Shown here: positions 1-10,978 of the stretch, piece by piece
Layout of the letters: each line of letters begins with the position of its first letter
How positions within the stretch are numbered: position 1 is the stretch's first letter
DNA from: Ananas comosus
Lineage: Eukaryota; Streptophyta; Magnoliopsida; Poales; Bromeliaceae
Direction of reading: 5' to 3'
DNA: 64,000 nt
NCBI RefSeq assembly: GCF_001540865.1
Contig: NW_017893344.1
Location: 45,827-109,826, forward strand
Position numbers and translations under genes: made by a program
Notes under the pieces: model-generated
Seen by the model: the letters and a program-made list of their open reading frames with translations, nothing else
What the model was told of the DNA's origin: nothing
Database searches by the model: none

Positions 1-594
1 CATATTAGCTGCATTTGTATAGTTTGGTTACTATCTATATCTCTTTCTTCTATTATGCCTAATTTAGACCTAATGGGAAAGTCGGCGTGGTTGGTTGCCG
101 AACCCACTGGAAACTTTGTTGCAGTTCTCACCCCACTATTTCCACAGAGCCGGGACCGAGCGAGCCGGCGGACGATCGTGGTAAGGGCATCGTGCCCTAG
201 ATAGAGACCACCCGAGTTGGTTTCACATTTTGGTCTAGTTGCATACTCTTTAGTTATCATCTTTTGTACTTCGATGATTTAGTATTATGAACATGTTAAA
301 TGAATGATGTATAAGATACTTTATATTTCAATGTAAGTCTTTTATTTTGAGATATCATGTGATGTAAAAGAGAAGAAATGATGCAAAAATGTAAATAATT
401 TTACTTAGTTTATTACTTTCACTTTTGGCTATTGCTTGCCGTTGTGCAAGCCATTGTGTTTGCTTCCGCATGTGCAACATTTTACTCTATTGATACTTAT
501 TGTTGAGCCTTGGCCGGATAGGGGAGGCTCTGTTCGTTCGGCATCTGTTCGACGCGCTCGAACCGGCCAAAAGGATCGGGCTTGGGGCGTGACA
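1..594 (+). repeat. 5' LTR of element 1, 3'-terminal part
   Basis: This is a direct repeat of the last ~595 bp of the LTR ending at 8836. It ends in GGGGCGTGACA, the CA end shared by most LTRs here, just before the PBS. It holds a decayed copy of the terminal U5 hairpin (GGATAG..CTGTTC near 515-534). The upstream ~2.6 kb lies outside the window. Confidence 0.85.
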
Positions 595-601
595 GATATA
601 A

Positions 602-614
602 TGGTATTAGAGAG
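602..614 (+). other. Primer binding site, initiator tRNA-Met type (decayed)
   Basis: TGGTATTAGAGAG lies 8 bases after the LTR end. The canonical plant PBS is TGGTATCAGAGC, matching the 3' end of initiator tRNA-Met, so this copy carries a C-to-T change. It would prime minus-strand cDNA synthesis. Confidence 0.8.
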
Positions 615-930
615 TAAAAGCCAAAAAGGTGAAAGTTTAGGATAGACCTAGAGACCTTTAGGATTGGAAAGACCTTTAGGATTGGAAAGACCTTAAGGAC
701 CTAGGAAACGTGAGTGACGTTGAACAAAGTATAGCGAAAGCTTCTGATTGGGTTAATGTTACTATGTCTCTAATGTGGTTAGGGACTAAATTTAAGTTGA
801 TATTTGTTTTCTTTTCCTTGTGTTGTGATCGGCGGCCGACGACATGATGCTTTGGAAGGAAAATAAATACACTTGTTGCTTTCGCCGAACTGGGTATAAT
901 CGAGTATATTGTCTTAGTAACTGACGTGAA

Positions 931-945
931 TTGCTTCATTTTCAG
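931..945 (+). promoter_or_regulatory. Putative 3' splice acceptor just before gag ATG
   Basis: A pyrimidine-rich stretch ends TTTTCAG at 939-945, seven bases before the gag ATG at 952. The same arrangement occurs before gag at 50744 (family G) and 28646 (H). With the donor in the LTR (6375 in the 3' copy) it would define a leader intron. This is inference from position and consensus. Confidence 0.45.
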
Positions 946-951
946 GAAGCA

Positions 952-2230
952 ATGCCACCTTGTGGACGACCTAAGTTACCTCGTGGTCGACCGCGGACGA
1001 GGTCTATGGCCGAGGAGCCAAGTACGGCTCCGGTGCAACCTGGAGCGGGTGACGACGGGGAGCTTAGGGAGCAGTTGGCCGAGCTTATTGGCGTAGTGCA
1101 GCAGCAAGCGGAGTCTGTTCAGCGCCAAGGGGAGCAGATCCAAAGGCTCCAAGAGGCGCTAGAGCGACAGCAAGCAGCGGCGCCCGTGGAGGCCGTGCAC
1201 CCTACGCCCCCTGCAATGGTGCCGAGCACGGCCGAGGGCGTGGCGGCGGCAGCCGTGCCTATTACAGTGGTGCCGGCTGGTTCGGGGACCTCAAACCCCG
1301 ATAGTGCGACAGATGAGGCAGAGTGGGAGCGCGCGTTGGCGGCTCTGATTCAATTCAAGAAGTTCAATCCACCTATCTTTGAAGGAGGAGTGGTGGAACC
1401 AGCGGCGGTGGAGTCATGGATCGACTCCATGGAGATATTGTTCGAGGACCTATACACCTTGGACAAGGACAAGGTGCCCCTCGCCACACATTGCCTTGAG
1501 AAGGCGGCGAAGGTGTGGTGGAAGCGAGTTAGGCGGGATCGATATCTCGATCTTCCGCCTATGCCTTGGGAGGAGTTCAAGAGAGTGGGCGAACTACATT
1601 CCCGACACGGTGAAGCGGAAGTTACAGGAGAAATTTCGCAAACTGCGACAGGGAGACCGCTCAGTGGCGCACTACGAGCAGAAGTTCTCCCACATTATCG
1701 ACTGCGTCCCGGATGTTGTTCGGGGTGACCGAGATCGAGCAGACTAGTTCCTACGAGGATTGCGGTCGGGGATTCATAGGGCCGTGCAAATCCTTAAACT
1801 CACGACCTTTGTGGAGGTCTTTGATCGAGCTTTGTGGGCGGAGCACGGCTATGCCCACGAGCGTGAGGAGCGTGAGTCCGCAGTCGAGGCAAGGGATAAG
1901 GAAAAGAAGCGGGCGGCGGGTGGCACCGGGGGCTAGCCAAATTCTAAGAAACCCCCTCGGTACCCACGACAGCAATCAAAGAATTGGAAGCCTCTCCGGT
2001 GTGTTATTTGTGGATGCGAGCATCGACCGTTAAACTGCCCGCAAGGCGAAGGAAAGTGCTTCAAGTGCGGTCAGCCGGGACATATGATACCGGAGTGCCC
2101 GAGATGGGCGTCGTCTGCACCGACGGCAGCCTCAGTTCCTTCCACCCCGAGACAGCTAGCAGGGTTACCACCGGCTATGTCTGCTGGACGCTCTTCTGCA
2201 TCGCGTCAGCCGGAGGCATCTAGGGCACCG
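952..2230 (+). pseudogene. gag: gag (capsid-nucleocapsid) of element 1, broken
   Basis: The chosen start is the ATG at 952, directly after the acceptor-like TTTCAG. The first ~60 residues include a basic N-terminus and a glutamine-rich coiled-coil-like stretch (~1055-1190). The Gypsy Gag core follows, with signatures WIDSMEILFEDLY, AKVWWKRVRRDRY and KRKLQEKFRKLRQGDRS. The frame is lost near 1585 (single-base shift), a stop follows at 1745, and more shifts and a stop lie between 1745 and 1940. The nucleocapsid end has two zinc knuckles at about 1999-2100: CVICGCEHRPLNC and the CCHC box CFKCGQPGHMIPEC. The product would form the particle shell and bind RNA; this copy cannot make it. The family-G gag at 50751 is a close relative. 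Confidence 0.85.
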
Positions 2231-3124
2231 AGTGGGCGGGTTTTTGCCACTAAGGTGGAGGAGCCAATTCCAGTCCCCGACGACGTCGTGGCAGGTATTA
2301 TCTTGATCCGAGGCACTAGAGCTAGAGCTTTATTCGACACAGGTGCATCGCATTCATGCATATCGGCATCATTTGCACTAGCTCATGACATAGAGGTCAC
2401 ACATAATGAGGACTATTGGACGGTGAATACACCTGGACATTCATTCCATGTACACGACGAGTGTTTGGATTGTCCAGCACAGATAGGCGATTGGATCATG
2501 CTGATCGACCTATTGGTATTAAACCAATTGTGGGGCTTCGATGTAATCTTGGGGATCAATTGACTCTCCAAGTATTATGCCGTGATAGATTGCGAAAATA
2601 AGGTGATCACGTTCCGTGAGCCTAATCAAGAAGAGCTAATATACCGGGCGTGTAAAAGTAGGCGCTTCGCGGCGACCATATCGGCGGCGAGGGCAAGAAA
2701 AATGATTAAAGGCGGGTGTGTGGCCTATTTTGCGACAATGGTGGACACTCAAAAGGCGTACCCCGATTTGGGGGACATTCGGGTTGTATGCGAGTATCCG
2801 GATGTGTTTCCGGTGGAGTTACCGGGATTGCCACCGGACCGAGAGATCGAGTTCATCATTGATTTGGTTCCCGGGGCGGCGCCAATTTTGAAGGCTCCAT
2901 ATAGAATGGCACTGGCGGAGCTAAATGAGCTAAAGGCACAGTTACAAGACTTGCTCGATAAAGGCTTTGTGAGGCCGAGCGTGTCACCGTGGGGAGCTCC
3001 GGTGCTATTTGTCAAAAAAAAAGATGGCACACTTCGACTCTACGTGAACTACCGCGAGTTGAACAAGGTGACAATTAAGAACAAGTACCCATTGCCGAGA
3101 ATTGATGATTTTTTCGATCAGTTG
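2231..3124 (+). pseudogene. pol: Protease and N-terminal reverse transcriptase of element 1
   Basis: The retropepsin motif ALFDTGASHS (DTG intact) lies at about 2320-2350, followed by the linker to RT. A TGA at 2561-2563 replaces Trp of the usual GMDWL, and the frame reopens at once ([14 protein letters not shown]). RT begins with [18 protein letters not shown], then [30 protein letters not shown] and [24 protein letters not shown] at 3125-3127, probably from CAA, closes this part. Gag and pol share a frame in this clade, so protease would be cut from one polyprotein. Only point mutations break this stretch. Confidence 0.88.
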
Positions 3125-3127
3125 TAA

Positions 3128-4552
3128 GGGTCGAGGGTGTATTCAAAGATAGACCTTCAATCGGGGTATCATCAGTTAAAGATACGGCCCAAGGATGTGC
3201 ACAAGACGGCGTATCGTACGCGGTATGGCCATTACTAGTTCACGGTTATGCCGTTTGGGCTTACAAATGCCCCGGCAGCCTTTATGGACTTAATGAATCG
3301 AGTCTTCTGTCCGCTATTGGATCGGTGCGTCATGGTATTCATTGACGACGTTTTGGTATATTCTCGGACCGAGAAAGAACATGAGGAGCACTTGAGGACC
3401 GTGTTGGAAATGCTTCGAAAGGAGAAGTTATATGCCAAGTTGAAGAAATGTAACTTTTGGCTATCGGAGGTCACTTTCTTAGGCCACGTGATTTCGGGTG
3501 AGGGTATCTCGGTGGATCCGAAGAAAGTAGAGGCAATTAAAGATTGGCCTCGCCTGACGAGTGTATCGGAGGTCTGCAGTTTTCTTGGACTTGCGGGCTA
3601 CTACCAGCGGTTCGTGGAGGGGTTCGCCAAAATAACCACTCCGCTAACGCGCCTCACACATAAGGGAGTCAAGTATGTTTGGAGCGACGATTGCGATCGG
3701 AGCTTTAAGGAGTTAAAGGAAAGGTTGACGACAACCCCGGTGCTTGTGTTGCCGATGCTGGGGGAGACCTTTATGGTATACAGTGATGCTTTCTATATTG
3801 GTCTCGGGTGTGTCTTGATGCAAAACGGCCGAGTTATAGCTTATGCTTCGCGCCAGTTGAAGACTTATGAAAAGAACTATCCGATTTACGACCTCGAGCT
3901 AGCGGCGGTTATCTTCGCGCTAAAGTTGTGGAGGCATTACTTGTATGGTGAAAATTGCGAGATTTATAAGGATCGCAAGAGTCTTAAGTACTTGTTCACC
4001 CAAAAAGAGCTAAACATGCGACAACGACGGTGGTTGGAGTTATTGAAAGACTATGATGTCACTATCCTATACCACCCCGGGAAGGCGAATGTCGTGGCCG
4101 ATGCACTTAGTAGGAAATCGGGGGAAAACTTGGCTTCGACAATTACACCTCAACCGTTATTGCAAAAAGAGATGCAACTGCTTGGATTGGAAGTAATAGC
4201 ACCGGGAGTGCCGGCTACACTTGCCGCGTTAGTGGTGCAACCGACCTTGTTAGAGAGGATGAAAGAGCTACAAGCTTCCGATGAGTATCTCCAAAAGGTG
4301 TGCGGTGAAGTTGAGAGCGGTAGTGCCGATGACTTTGGCATTGGGATCTACGGCACACTTCGATTTCGGAATCGTTGGTGTGTACCTAAGAACAAGGACA
4401 TCCGCAAGGCGATTATACAAGAAGCGCATCAATCTCCTTATAGTATCCACCCCGGCGGCACCAAGATGTACCAAGATTTGAAATTGCATTATTGGTGGCC
4501 GGGCATGAAGAAAGACATTGGGAAATTTGTTGCACAATGTCTTACTTGCTAA
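3128..4552 (+). pseudogene. pol: Reverse transcriptase, RNase H and integrase zinc domain of element 1
   Basis: RT continues ([18 protein letters not shown]), has a TAG at 3236-3238 (from CAG or GAG), then stays open from [12 protein letters not shown] at 3248 to 4552. The catalytic box is [10 protein letters not shown], the FIDD form of YxDD, at about 3337-3366. RNase H starts near 3775 ([14 protein letters not shown]) with the acidic residues of YDLELAAV, and ends [17 protein letters not shown]. The HHCC zinc domain of integrase follows (about 4380-4552: [20 protein letters not shown], then QCLTC). The TAA at 4550-4552 replaces Gln of the usual CQQVKAERR. At 434 codons this is the longest open stretch of the element. 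Confidence 0.9.
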
Positions 4553-5526
4553 CAAGTAAAAGCGGAGCGACGATTTCCGGCAGAAAAATTACAAAGCCTA
4601 TCTATATCCGTTTGGAAATGGGAAAATATCGCGATGGACTTCGTGACCGGATTGTCCTGATCTCAAGGTGGACATGATGCAATTTGGGTGATAGTAGACC
4701 GGTTGACGAAGTCGGCGCATTTCCTACCGATTCATATAACTTGGTTGGGGGACAAGTTGCTCAAGTATATATCGATGAGGTTGTGAGACTTCATGGTGTT
4801 CCGGTATCAATTGTATCGGATCGGGACCCGAGATTCACATCTCGCTTTTGGAGAAGCCTACAGGAGGCATTGGGCACACGCCTCGACTTTAGCACGACAT
4901 TTCATCCTCAAAGTGATAGTCAATCGGAGAGGACGATACAAATACTTGAGAATATGCTTCGAGCGTGTGTACTTGACTACAAGGGCGGTTGGCACGATCA
5001 TCTACCGATGGCGCAGTTCGCGTACAATAATAGTTATCAAGAGAGTATCGCGATGGCGCTATTCGAGGCCCTTTATGGAAAGAAATGTCGCTCTCCAATC
5101 CATTGGAGCGATGTGGGCGAGAGAGCTACTCTTGGCCCGGATGTGGTGCGGGAAGCGGAGGAGAAAGTTCGCTTTGCCCACCAAAGACTCACTACGGCGC
5201 AATCTCGGCAAAAGAGCTATGCCGACAAACGGAGAAAAGACATAGAGTTTGCGGGAGTATACGATGTGTTCCATGTATCGAATCTCCGCAAGTACATTCA
5301 TGACCCCGAGCATATCCTCTCGTTTGAACCGTCCGAGATTCAAGAGGATATGACCTATGAGGAGTTCGCGGCGTACATCATCCATCGAGAAGTAAGGAAA
5401 CTATGGAACCGTGAGATTCCGTATGTTAAAATTCGTTGGAGTAACCACGATGATTGGGAAGCTACTTGGGAGCTCGAGAGCGCAATGTGGGAGCATTATC
5501 CTCATCTCTTCACTGAGCTAAATTGA
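4553..5526 (+). pseudogene. pol: Integrase core and chromodomain-like C-terminus of element 1
   Basis: The frame resumes with VKAERRFPAEKL and WKWENIAMDFVTGLS, holding the first catalytic Asp; a TGA at 4659-4661 (probably from CGA) interrupts it. The second Asp is in SIVSDRDPRFTS and the Glu in DSQSERTIQ, completing the DDE triad. About 50 residues found in the related copy at 23.7-24.4 kb (the VGDRVFL to GPFEVLERIG segment, the GPY/F module) are missing here: KDIEFA joins directly to GVYDVFHVSNLRKY near 5250. The C-terminus, VRKLWNREIPYVKIRWSNH followed by [18 protein letters not shown], resembles the chromodomain of Del/Tekay integrases, which target chromatin marks. It ends at TGA 5524-5526. 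Confidence 0.88.
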
Positions 5527-5577
5527 GGTATGAGTTTAAGTTTAAATTAAGAAAGTTTCGCGGACGAAACTAATTTT

Positions 5578-5590
5578 AAGGGGTGGAGAA
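5578..5590 (+). other. Polypurine tract of element 1
   Basis: AAGGGGTGGAGAA abuts the 3' LTR, which starts TGTAACGTATC at 5591. It primes plus-strand DNA synthesis. The same tract lies before the family-G LTR at 47134. Confidence 0.85.
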
Positions 5591-5898
5591 TGTAACGTAT
5601 CAAATTTTAGCCAAAATGGATTACAGTGCCGAGAGAAATAGAGGGACAAACTCCAGTTGATATTCTAACAATGTTGGAAGGGTCAAAGTCGAGTTCTGAG
5701 AGTGTTAAGCAAGTTTTAGCATTGCTCGGCGTGATTTAAAAGTGAATAATGCGAAAGAAATAGATGAACAAGTTCCAATTAGCATTCCAACGAGGTTGGA
5801 ATGGCTAAAAATGAGTTTAAGAGGTGTTAGAAAGGTTTTAGCATCGAACGGCGTGAAACAGAAATGAAAACGGTGCAAAATTGCATTTTGGAGCAAAG

Positions 5899-6102
5899 TG
5901 TACTGGTACAACCACCGAGTTTTCACCGGTATAGCATTGCAGGCTGAGAAGGAGAAGCTCTCGGGTTTGAGAAATTTTGCCTGTGTTACCGGTGACACCC
6001 CTGGTGTGTACCTGTACACTTTGGAGAAACCCGCGAGAATTGCTCTCGGGTTTGCCTCTGCGTAATCGTGTTACCGGTGACACCTACAATGTACCGGTAC
6101 AC
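5899..6102 (+). promoter_or_regulatory. ACCGGT dyad cluster in U3 of element 1
   Basis: Five dyads occur in 204 bp: TGTACTGGTACA (one mismatch, 5899-5910), TTACCGGTGA near 5990, TGTACCTGTACA near 6007, TTACCGGTGA near 6070 and TGTACCGGTACA near 6091. They sit upstream of the CAATTG box and CT-rich region, where a U3 enhancer would be. The function is inferred. Confidence 0.5.
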
Positions 6103-6157
6103 TTTGCGTCTGACAGCAAAATAAAAACTGCTGCAAATACAAGTGTTTGGAGGGCTT

Positions 6158-6380
6158 TTTGGCTATTGTTACAACATGTAATATACCCCAACACCCCTCC
6201 CACCTGTTCTAAACAGCAACCACTCCCTCCTCTCTCATTTTTCTCTTTCTCTCTAGAAATCCTCTCTAAAGGCAAGGGAGGAGCTAAGGAGAAGGCTTGG
6301 AGAAGGTGATCTTGGAGGATTAGAGGATCAAGAAGCTCTCCTACAAGGTGGAATTGGAGGAGCTTAGGACTAAGGTGAGT
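6158..6380 (+). promoter_or_regulatory. Core promoter region and leader splice donor in element 1 LTR
   Basis: GGCTATTGTTACAACA (6161-6176) matches a box found at this place in all LTR families. An AT-rich segment and a CT-rich run ending CTCTCTAGAA follow, a likely transcription start region. AAG/GTGAGT at 6373-6380 is a consensus plant 5' splice site. No transcript evidence is available. Confidence 0.4.
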
Positions 6381-7282
6381 TTATTGCAAGAACTTTTCTA
6401 GGGTTTGGATTTCCACCCTAAGGTTTAATGTTTTGGACTTGTAGTAAGTTTAGAAACATCGAACAAGCCATGAACTCCATGAAAACCCATGGAAGCTCAA
6501 GGTGCTCTCATGGTGATCACCTAGGGGGTGTGTTAGATGCCCTAGGGTTGGTCCAAATGAATTAGTAATGGTATTAGAGAGCTTCCTAGATGATTCTAAG
6601 CTAGCACTTTGGGATGAGATCAATCTAGGAGAAAACCAAATATGACATTGTTAGAGCACTCAATTTGGGGCTTTGCCTCCGACCGTTTTCGAGGCAAATT
6701 GACCTTGCGGAAACCTAATTGGGGGTACTCTCGACGCGTGGGACAACTCTGTTTGACGTTACGAAAAGGTTTAGATAAAGTTATTGAGTAAAAGCCTAAT
6801 TTGGTTTCATTTTGCCGCAGGCGATAAAGTAAGGCTTCAAAAATCCCAAGATTTGAACCGTAGCATCCTCTCAACCATCTAAGGTGGGTGGTGCATACCG
6901 AGGACCTCGGAATTCCTTTAATGTTTAAAGTGTCAAATTTGAGCATATGTGTATTGAGCATAAAATTGCATAGTAGGATTATATTTGAGCCATCTATTGT
7001 ATATTGTGAGTACAAATGCATGTGAGTTACTAGCGAGAATGTGAAAATTTTATAAACCCTATTTATGCATGACAAGTGACAAGAACTTAGTGGACTTAGT
7101 AAACAAATGTGACATCTTGACATAGAAGTAGAAAGTGACAATGATGAGTCGAGAAGCTAGAGTTGGAACACTTAGAAAACAAGTATGGTATGTGTACAAG
7201 AACATAGTAGTGTATTTAACACTAGTGAAAGTGAAGAATGCAAGTAAAAGTGTGATAGTGACATTATGACATAACAACCTTA

Positions 7283-7967
7283 GGGTGCGTTTGGTTCGCA
7301 TTATGAAAGATTACTAGGAATAAAAGATATCCGGGAATCTTATTTCTATTCATTCTATTACTAAGAATGTGGAATTCCTATGTTTGGTTCGCACAGTAAT
7401 ATTAATTAGCTATGTTATTTGATATTAAAAAAAATATACAATTAATTAATTAATTAATTTAATTATTTTTAGATAATGTTACCAAAAGTTTCAACATCTT
7501 TTTAGAAAAAGGGAGAAAGAGTATAAGTTAGAGAGAGAGAGCATAATTAAAAAAATAGAAAGAAAAATATAGTCGAAATTAGAGGGAGTGAGAGAGTTGA
7601 AATTTTAGAAAGAGAGAGAGAGAGAAAGCTTAGTTTAGAGAGAGAAAAAAAGTTGAATTTTAGAGAGAAAAATAAGTTTAGAGAGAGATATAAGGTTAGA
7701 GTGTAACGAAAAATAATATCAATTAGCCGGCGGGTAGGAAGAAAGAAAGAGATTAGACATATTATGATTACCCCAATCCATTAATATGAGAATACCCACC
7801 CTCCCTCAAGGGAATGAGATTAGTACTTTGGGGTGAATCTTATTCCCAAGTGAATCCAGTATTACTAACTAGATTACTTAGTGCGTTTAGCCAAACACCA
7901 TCATATTTTTTTTATTCCCATTGGATTACTAGGAATCTTTAAAAGATAGCGCGAACCAAACGCACCC
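7283..7967. mobile_element. Tourist-like (PIF/Harbinger) MITE nested in the 3' LTR
   Basis: The terminal inverted repeats GGGTGCGTTTGGTTCGC and its complement bound 685 bp, flanked on both sides by TTA (7280-7282 and 7968-7970). A 3-bp TTA duplication with G-rich termini is typical of PIF/Harbinger MITEs. The interior is AT-rich with GA-rich runs and no reading frame, so it would depend on a transposase elsewhere. It is absent from the other LTRs, so it arrived after they diverged. Confidence 0.9.
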
Positions 7968-10929
7968 TTAGAGTTAAGGATTGGATCATACTCGCCTGTA
8001 AGTCCTTGCTCGAGGGTGATAGCTCCCCCTCGGGCGATGTGCTCCGGAGTTATCATCACTAGGTGTAGTAGCCTCCCCAGAGGACGGTCCCGTCGGGTGT
8101 AGTAGCCTCCCCGATACTGGGATTTGAGTTGGTAAGTTGTTCAGGGTGAAACCTACGGGTTAGCCAAGAGATTGAGCAATGAGATTGTGACCTTACATTC
8201 ATCATGAGCATACTGTTGAGCATTGCATTATTTATTGTTCAGACATATTAGGTGCATTTGTATAGTTTGGTTACTATCTATATCTCTTTTTTCTATTATG
8301 GCTGATTTAGACCTAGTGGGAAAGTCGGCGTGGTCGGTTGCCGAACCCACTGGAAACTTTGTTGTAGTTCTCACCCCACTATTTTCATAGAGCCGGGACC
8401 GAACGAACTGGCGGACGATCGTGGTAAGGGCATCGCGCCCTAGATAGGACCACCCGAGTTGGTTTCATATTTTGGTCTAGTTGCATACCCTTTAGTTATC
8501 ATCTTTTGTACTTCGATGATTTAGTATTATGAACATGTTAAATGAATGATGTATAAAATACTTTATATTTCAATGCAAGACTTATATTTTGAGATATCAT
8601 GTGATGTAAAAGAGAAGAAATGATGCAAAAATGTAAATAATTTTTCTTAGTTTATTACTTTCACTTTTGGCTATTGCTTGCCCTCGTGTAAGCCATTGTG
8701 TTTGCTTCCGCATGTGCAACATTTTACTCTATTGATACTTGTTGTTGAGCCTTGGGCGGACAGGGGAGGCTCTGTCCGTTCGGCGTCTGTTCGACGCGCT
8801 CGAACCAGCCAAAAGGATCCGGCTCGGGACGTGACAAACACGCCGCGGGACCCAGCGGAAACCCGCCCGGCGCATGCCAGACCCACCATATGCCTACAAC
8901 ATATAAGACGTCTACCAAAGTGCGACAAATAAAACAGCAATGAAAGAACATCTAGAAGTATCAGAGCATAGAACAACTAGATTCTACAATCAGAGAGCAA
9001 ATAAAAGAGTCAAATCGACTAAGAGTAAACCATAAAGTAGTACAATAAGGAAACCCAAATACAAGTGCTAAACATATCCAAATGGTGGTCTCTATACATG
9101 GATACAATACCCTCGCTTTCTACAAAACACAAAAAAAAGAGAGTGAATCACCTAGGAGCAACCAAAAACTATGCTTCTCGCTAACTAGCTAGGCGACCCC
9201 TTCGCCGCGATCCCGTGCCTCCGCCGGTGTAGAGGGCTCTGAAAGAAAACCATAAAACAGGGGCGTGAGAACTATTAAACAATAGTTCCAAGTGGGCGAT
9301 TACTGACTTCAGTGATATGCACCACTAGACTAAAGCTAAAGTAATAAATTCAGGTATTTCAACGAAATGAACGATAAGTATTAAAACATGAACATCTTGC
9401 TAAACCATTATGCCTCTACTTAGCATGAATTTGCATAAATATAAACGCTATTCTAATATGAATATGCGTAAGTATAACCAACATGATGTCCACAATGTAA
9501 ATAGTAAAATGTCTTTGTTTACTAGTCTACTCAATGTTCACTTGGCACATTATCTTATTAGTGTTCCAATCATGTAGGACCTACCCGTGGGTAGTCCGGC
9601 TTGCGCCGTACCTAATGGCCCCGTGGTAGTCAACATCCCCACCCTAGGAATGAGCCTCCCCCACGACATCCCATTTCGGCGCCCAATCCCCCACGGGCGA
9701 GCTTATGTCGCGATAGCTATCTCCGGAATGCCGGCTTGTGGGGTGCGACCCTCACAAGCATGTGCGAATGAGCACAATGGCAAGCAAGCATAAAAGTCCG
9801 TCTCAAGTCCAATATCGTCATGTCTAAAATATGGAATATAGTCGATGTCTCAATGGCCTATCACTATGTTATCATGTCTAAAATATGGAAGAAAGCTAGT
9901 GATCCATTTCTATGTCAACATGTTGCAGTTTAACCGTTTACTAGGTTGAGTGCCCCTTTATGGCACTTTTGTCCACTACGTCCCACATAAATTCTAAGTC
10001 TAAGAGCATATTTTGTAAGTCATTTTCTTTGCAAGAAACATGATTTCCAACCATGAAATAGAGTGCTATTATCATACATGCTAATAATGCACATATCTCT
10101 CTCTATTATATAGAGGTAATTTTCATAAACATAACCCATGTGTTTCTAAGCACTCTAATAATCTCATATGCTCTATCTAGCATGATTATGCATGCATTTA
10201 TATTTTACGGCAAGAAAAAAATAACATAGGAGGAATTTTCCCCTTATTCAATGAAGTCAAACCCACCAAGACACCTCGCAACCCTTTGTTCGAGCCGACG
10301 AAGGTGTACGCTACTCTCCTAGCACCCTAAAGGTAATAAAAAGAGAGATACACGAACGTTACGAACACTAGTGAGCTCAAACATTAACCATTTCAAGCAA
10401 AAGGGTGAAAATTCACCTATAATAGTGAAAACCTCTCTCAATCTCCAAAAGAGAGTAAGGACTCTTCAAAACCAACATAATGGAAGGTTCAAAGCCAATC
10501 AATAGGGTTCCAAAAGCCTCTAATCAAAAATCCCTAAAAAGAACCCTAATTTCCATTTCTAGGGTTTCAACTCACAAAACCTACTAAAACATGGATCAAA
10601 GAGTAGATTAAGCTTACTAACCTCTCTAGGAGCTCCAAACTGAGCTTGGAATGCACCAAGGTTGAAGATTGATCCACCAGAAAGCTCCTCTCCTCAAGCC
10701 AAAGCTTCTCCAATGGTGAAAACTCAAAATGAAGCAAGAAAAGGCAAAAGGAGGAGATCAAACTAAGCTAAATCACAAGAAAAATGAAGAAAATCCAAGG
10801 GAAAGGGGTCTCACCTGGTTCTCCACGTTCTAGGGCTCAAAAGAGCCTCCAAGGGCTGTGGGTGGCTTTAAAGGTACGCTACAATTGCAAAAACACCGCT
10901 CAGAAACATGCAATCTGCGAACTGCATTG

Positions 10930-10961
10930 TGTACCGGTACACGGAAAAGTGTACCGGTACA
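10930..10961. promoter_or_regulatory. Pair of TGTACCGGTACA dyads in B1
   Basis: There are two perfect 12-base palindromes, at 10930-10941 and 10950-10961. They are part of the B1 U3 cluster that continues at 12651 beyond the A1 insertion. Confidence 0.5.
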
Positions 10962-10978
10962 AAACCAGCCAGACAGCC

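Larger units (their letters stand above)
1..8836 (+). mobile_element. Ty3/Gypsy Del/Tekay-type chromovirus, element 1 (left end outside window)
   Basis: The order is partial 5' LTR (1-594), PBS (602), gag, protease, RT, RNase H, integrase, chromodomain-like tail (952-5526), polypurine tract (5578-5590) and 3' LTR (5591-8836). Positions 1-594 match about 8242-8836 with a few percent visible difference. The domain order RT-RNase H-integrase defines Ty3/Gypsy, and the C-terminal chromodomain-like segment with long LTRs points to the Del/Tekay clade. Several stops and frameshifts show the copy is dead. The LTR ends in GTGACA at 8836 and the next bases (AACAC) may be its target duplication, but the left end is not visible. 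Confidence 0.9.
5591..8836 (+). repeat. 3' LTR of element 1 (3.2 kb with nested MITE)
   Basis: It runs from TGTAAC right after the polypurine tract to GTGACA at 8836. In order it holds the dyad cluster (5899-6102), a CAATTG-type box and CT-rich start region (6158-6260), a splice-donor-like AAG/GTGAGT at 6373-6380, a long untranslated part interrupted by the MITE at 7283-7967, and the U5 hairpin GGACAG..CTGTCC at 8758-8777. Without the MITE and its 3-bp duplication it is about 2.56 kb. It codes for no protein. Confidence 0.9.

Noticed and set aside
8837..8850. A clean TSD for LTR B1
   Set aside because: CGTAG follows the right end (12921-12925), but the left end is irregular and no matching CGTAG precedes it.
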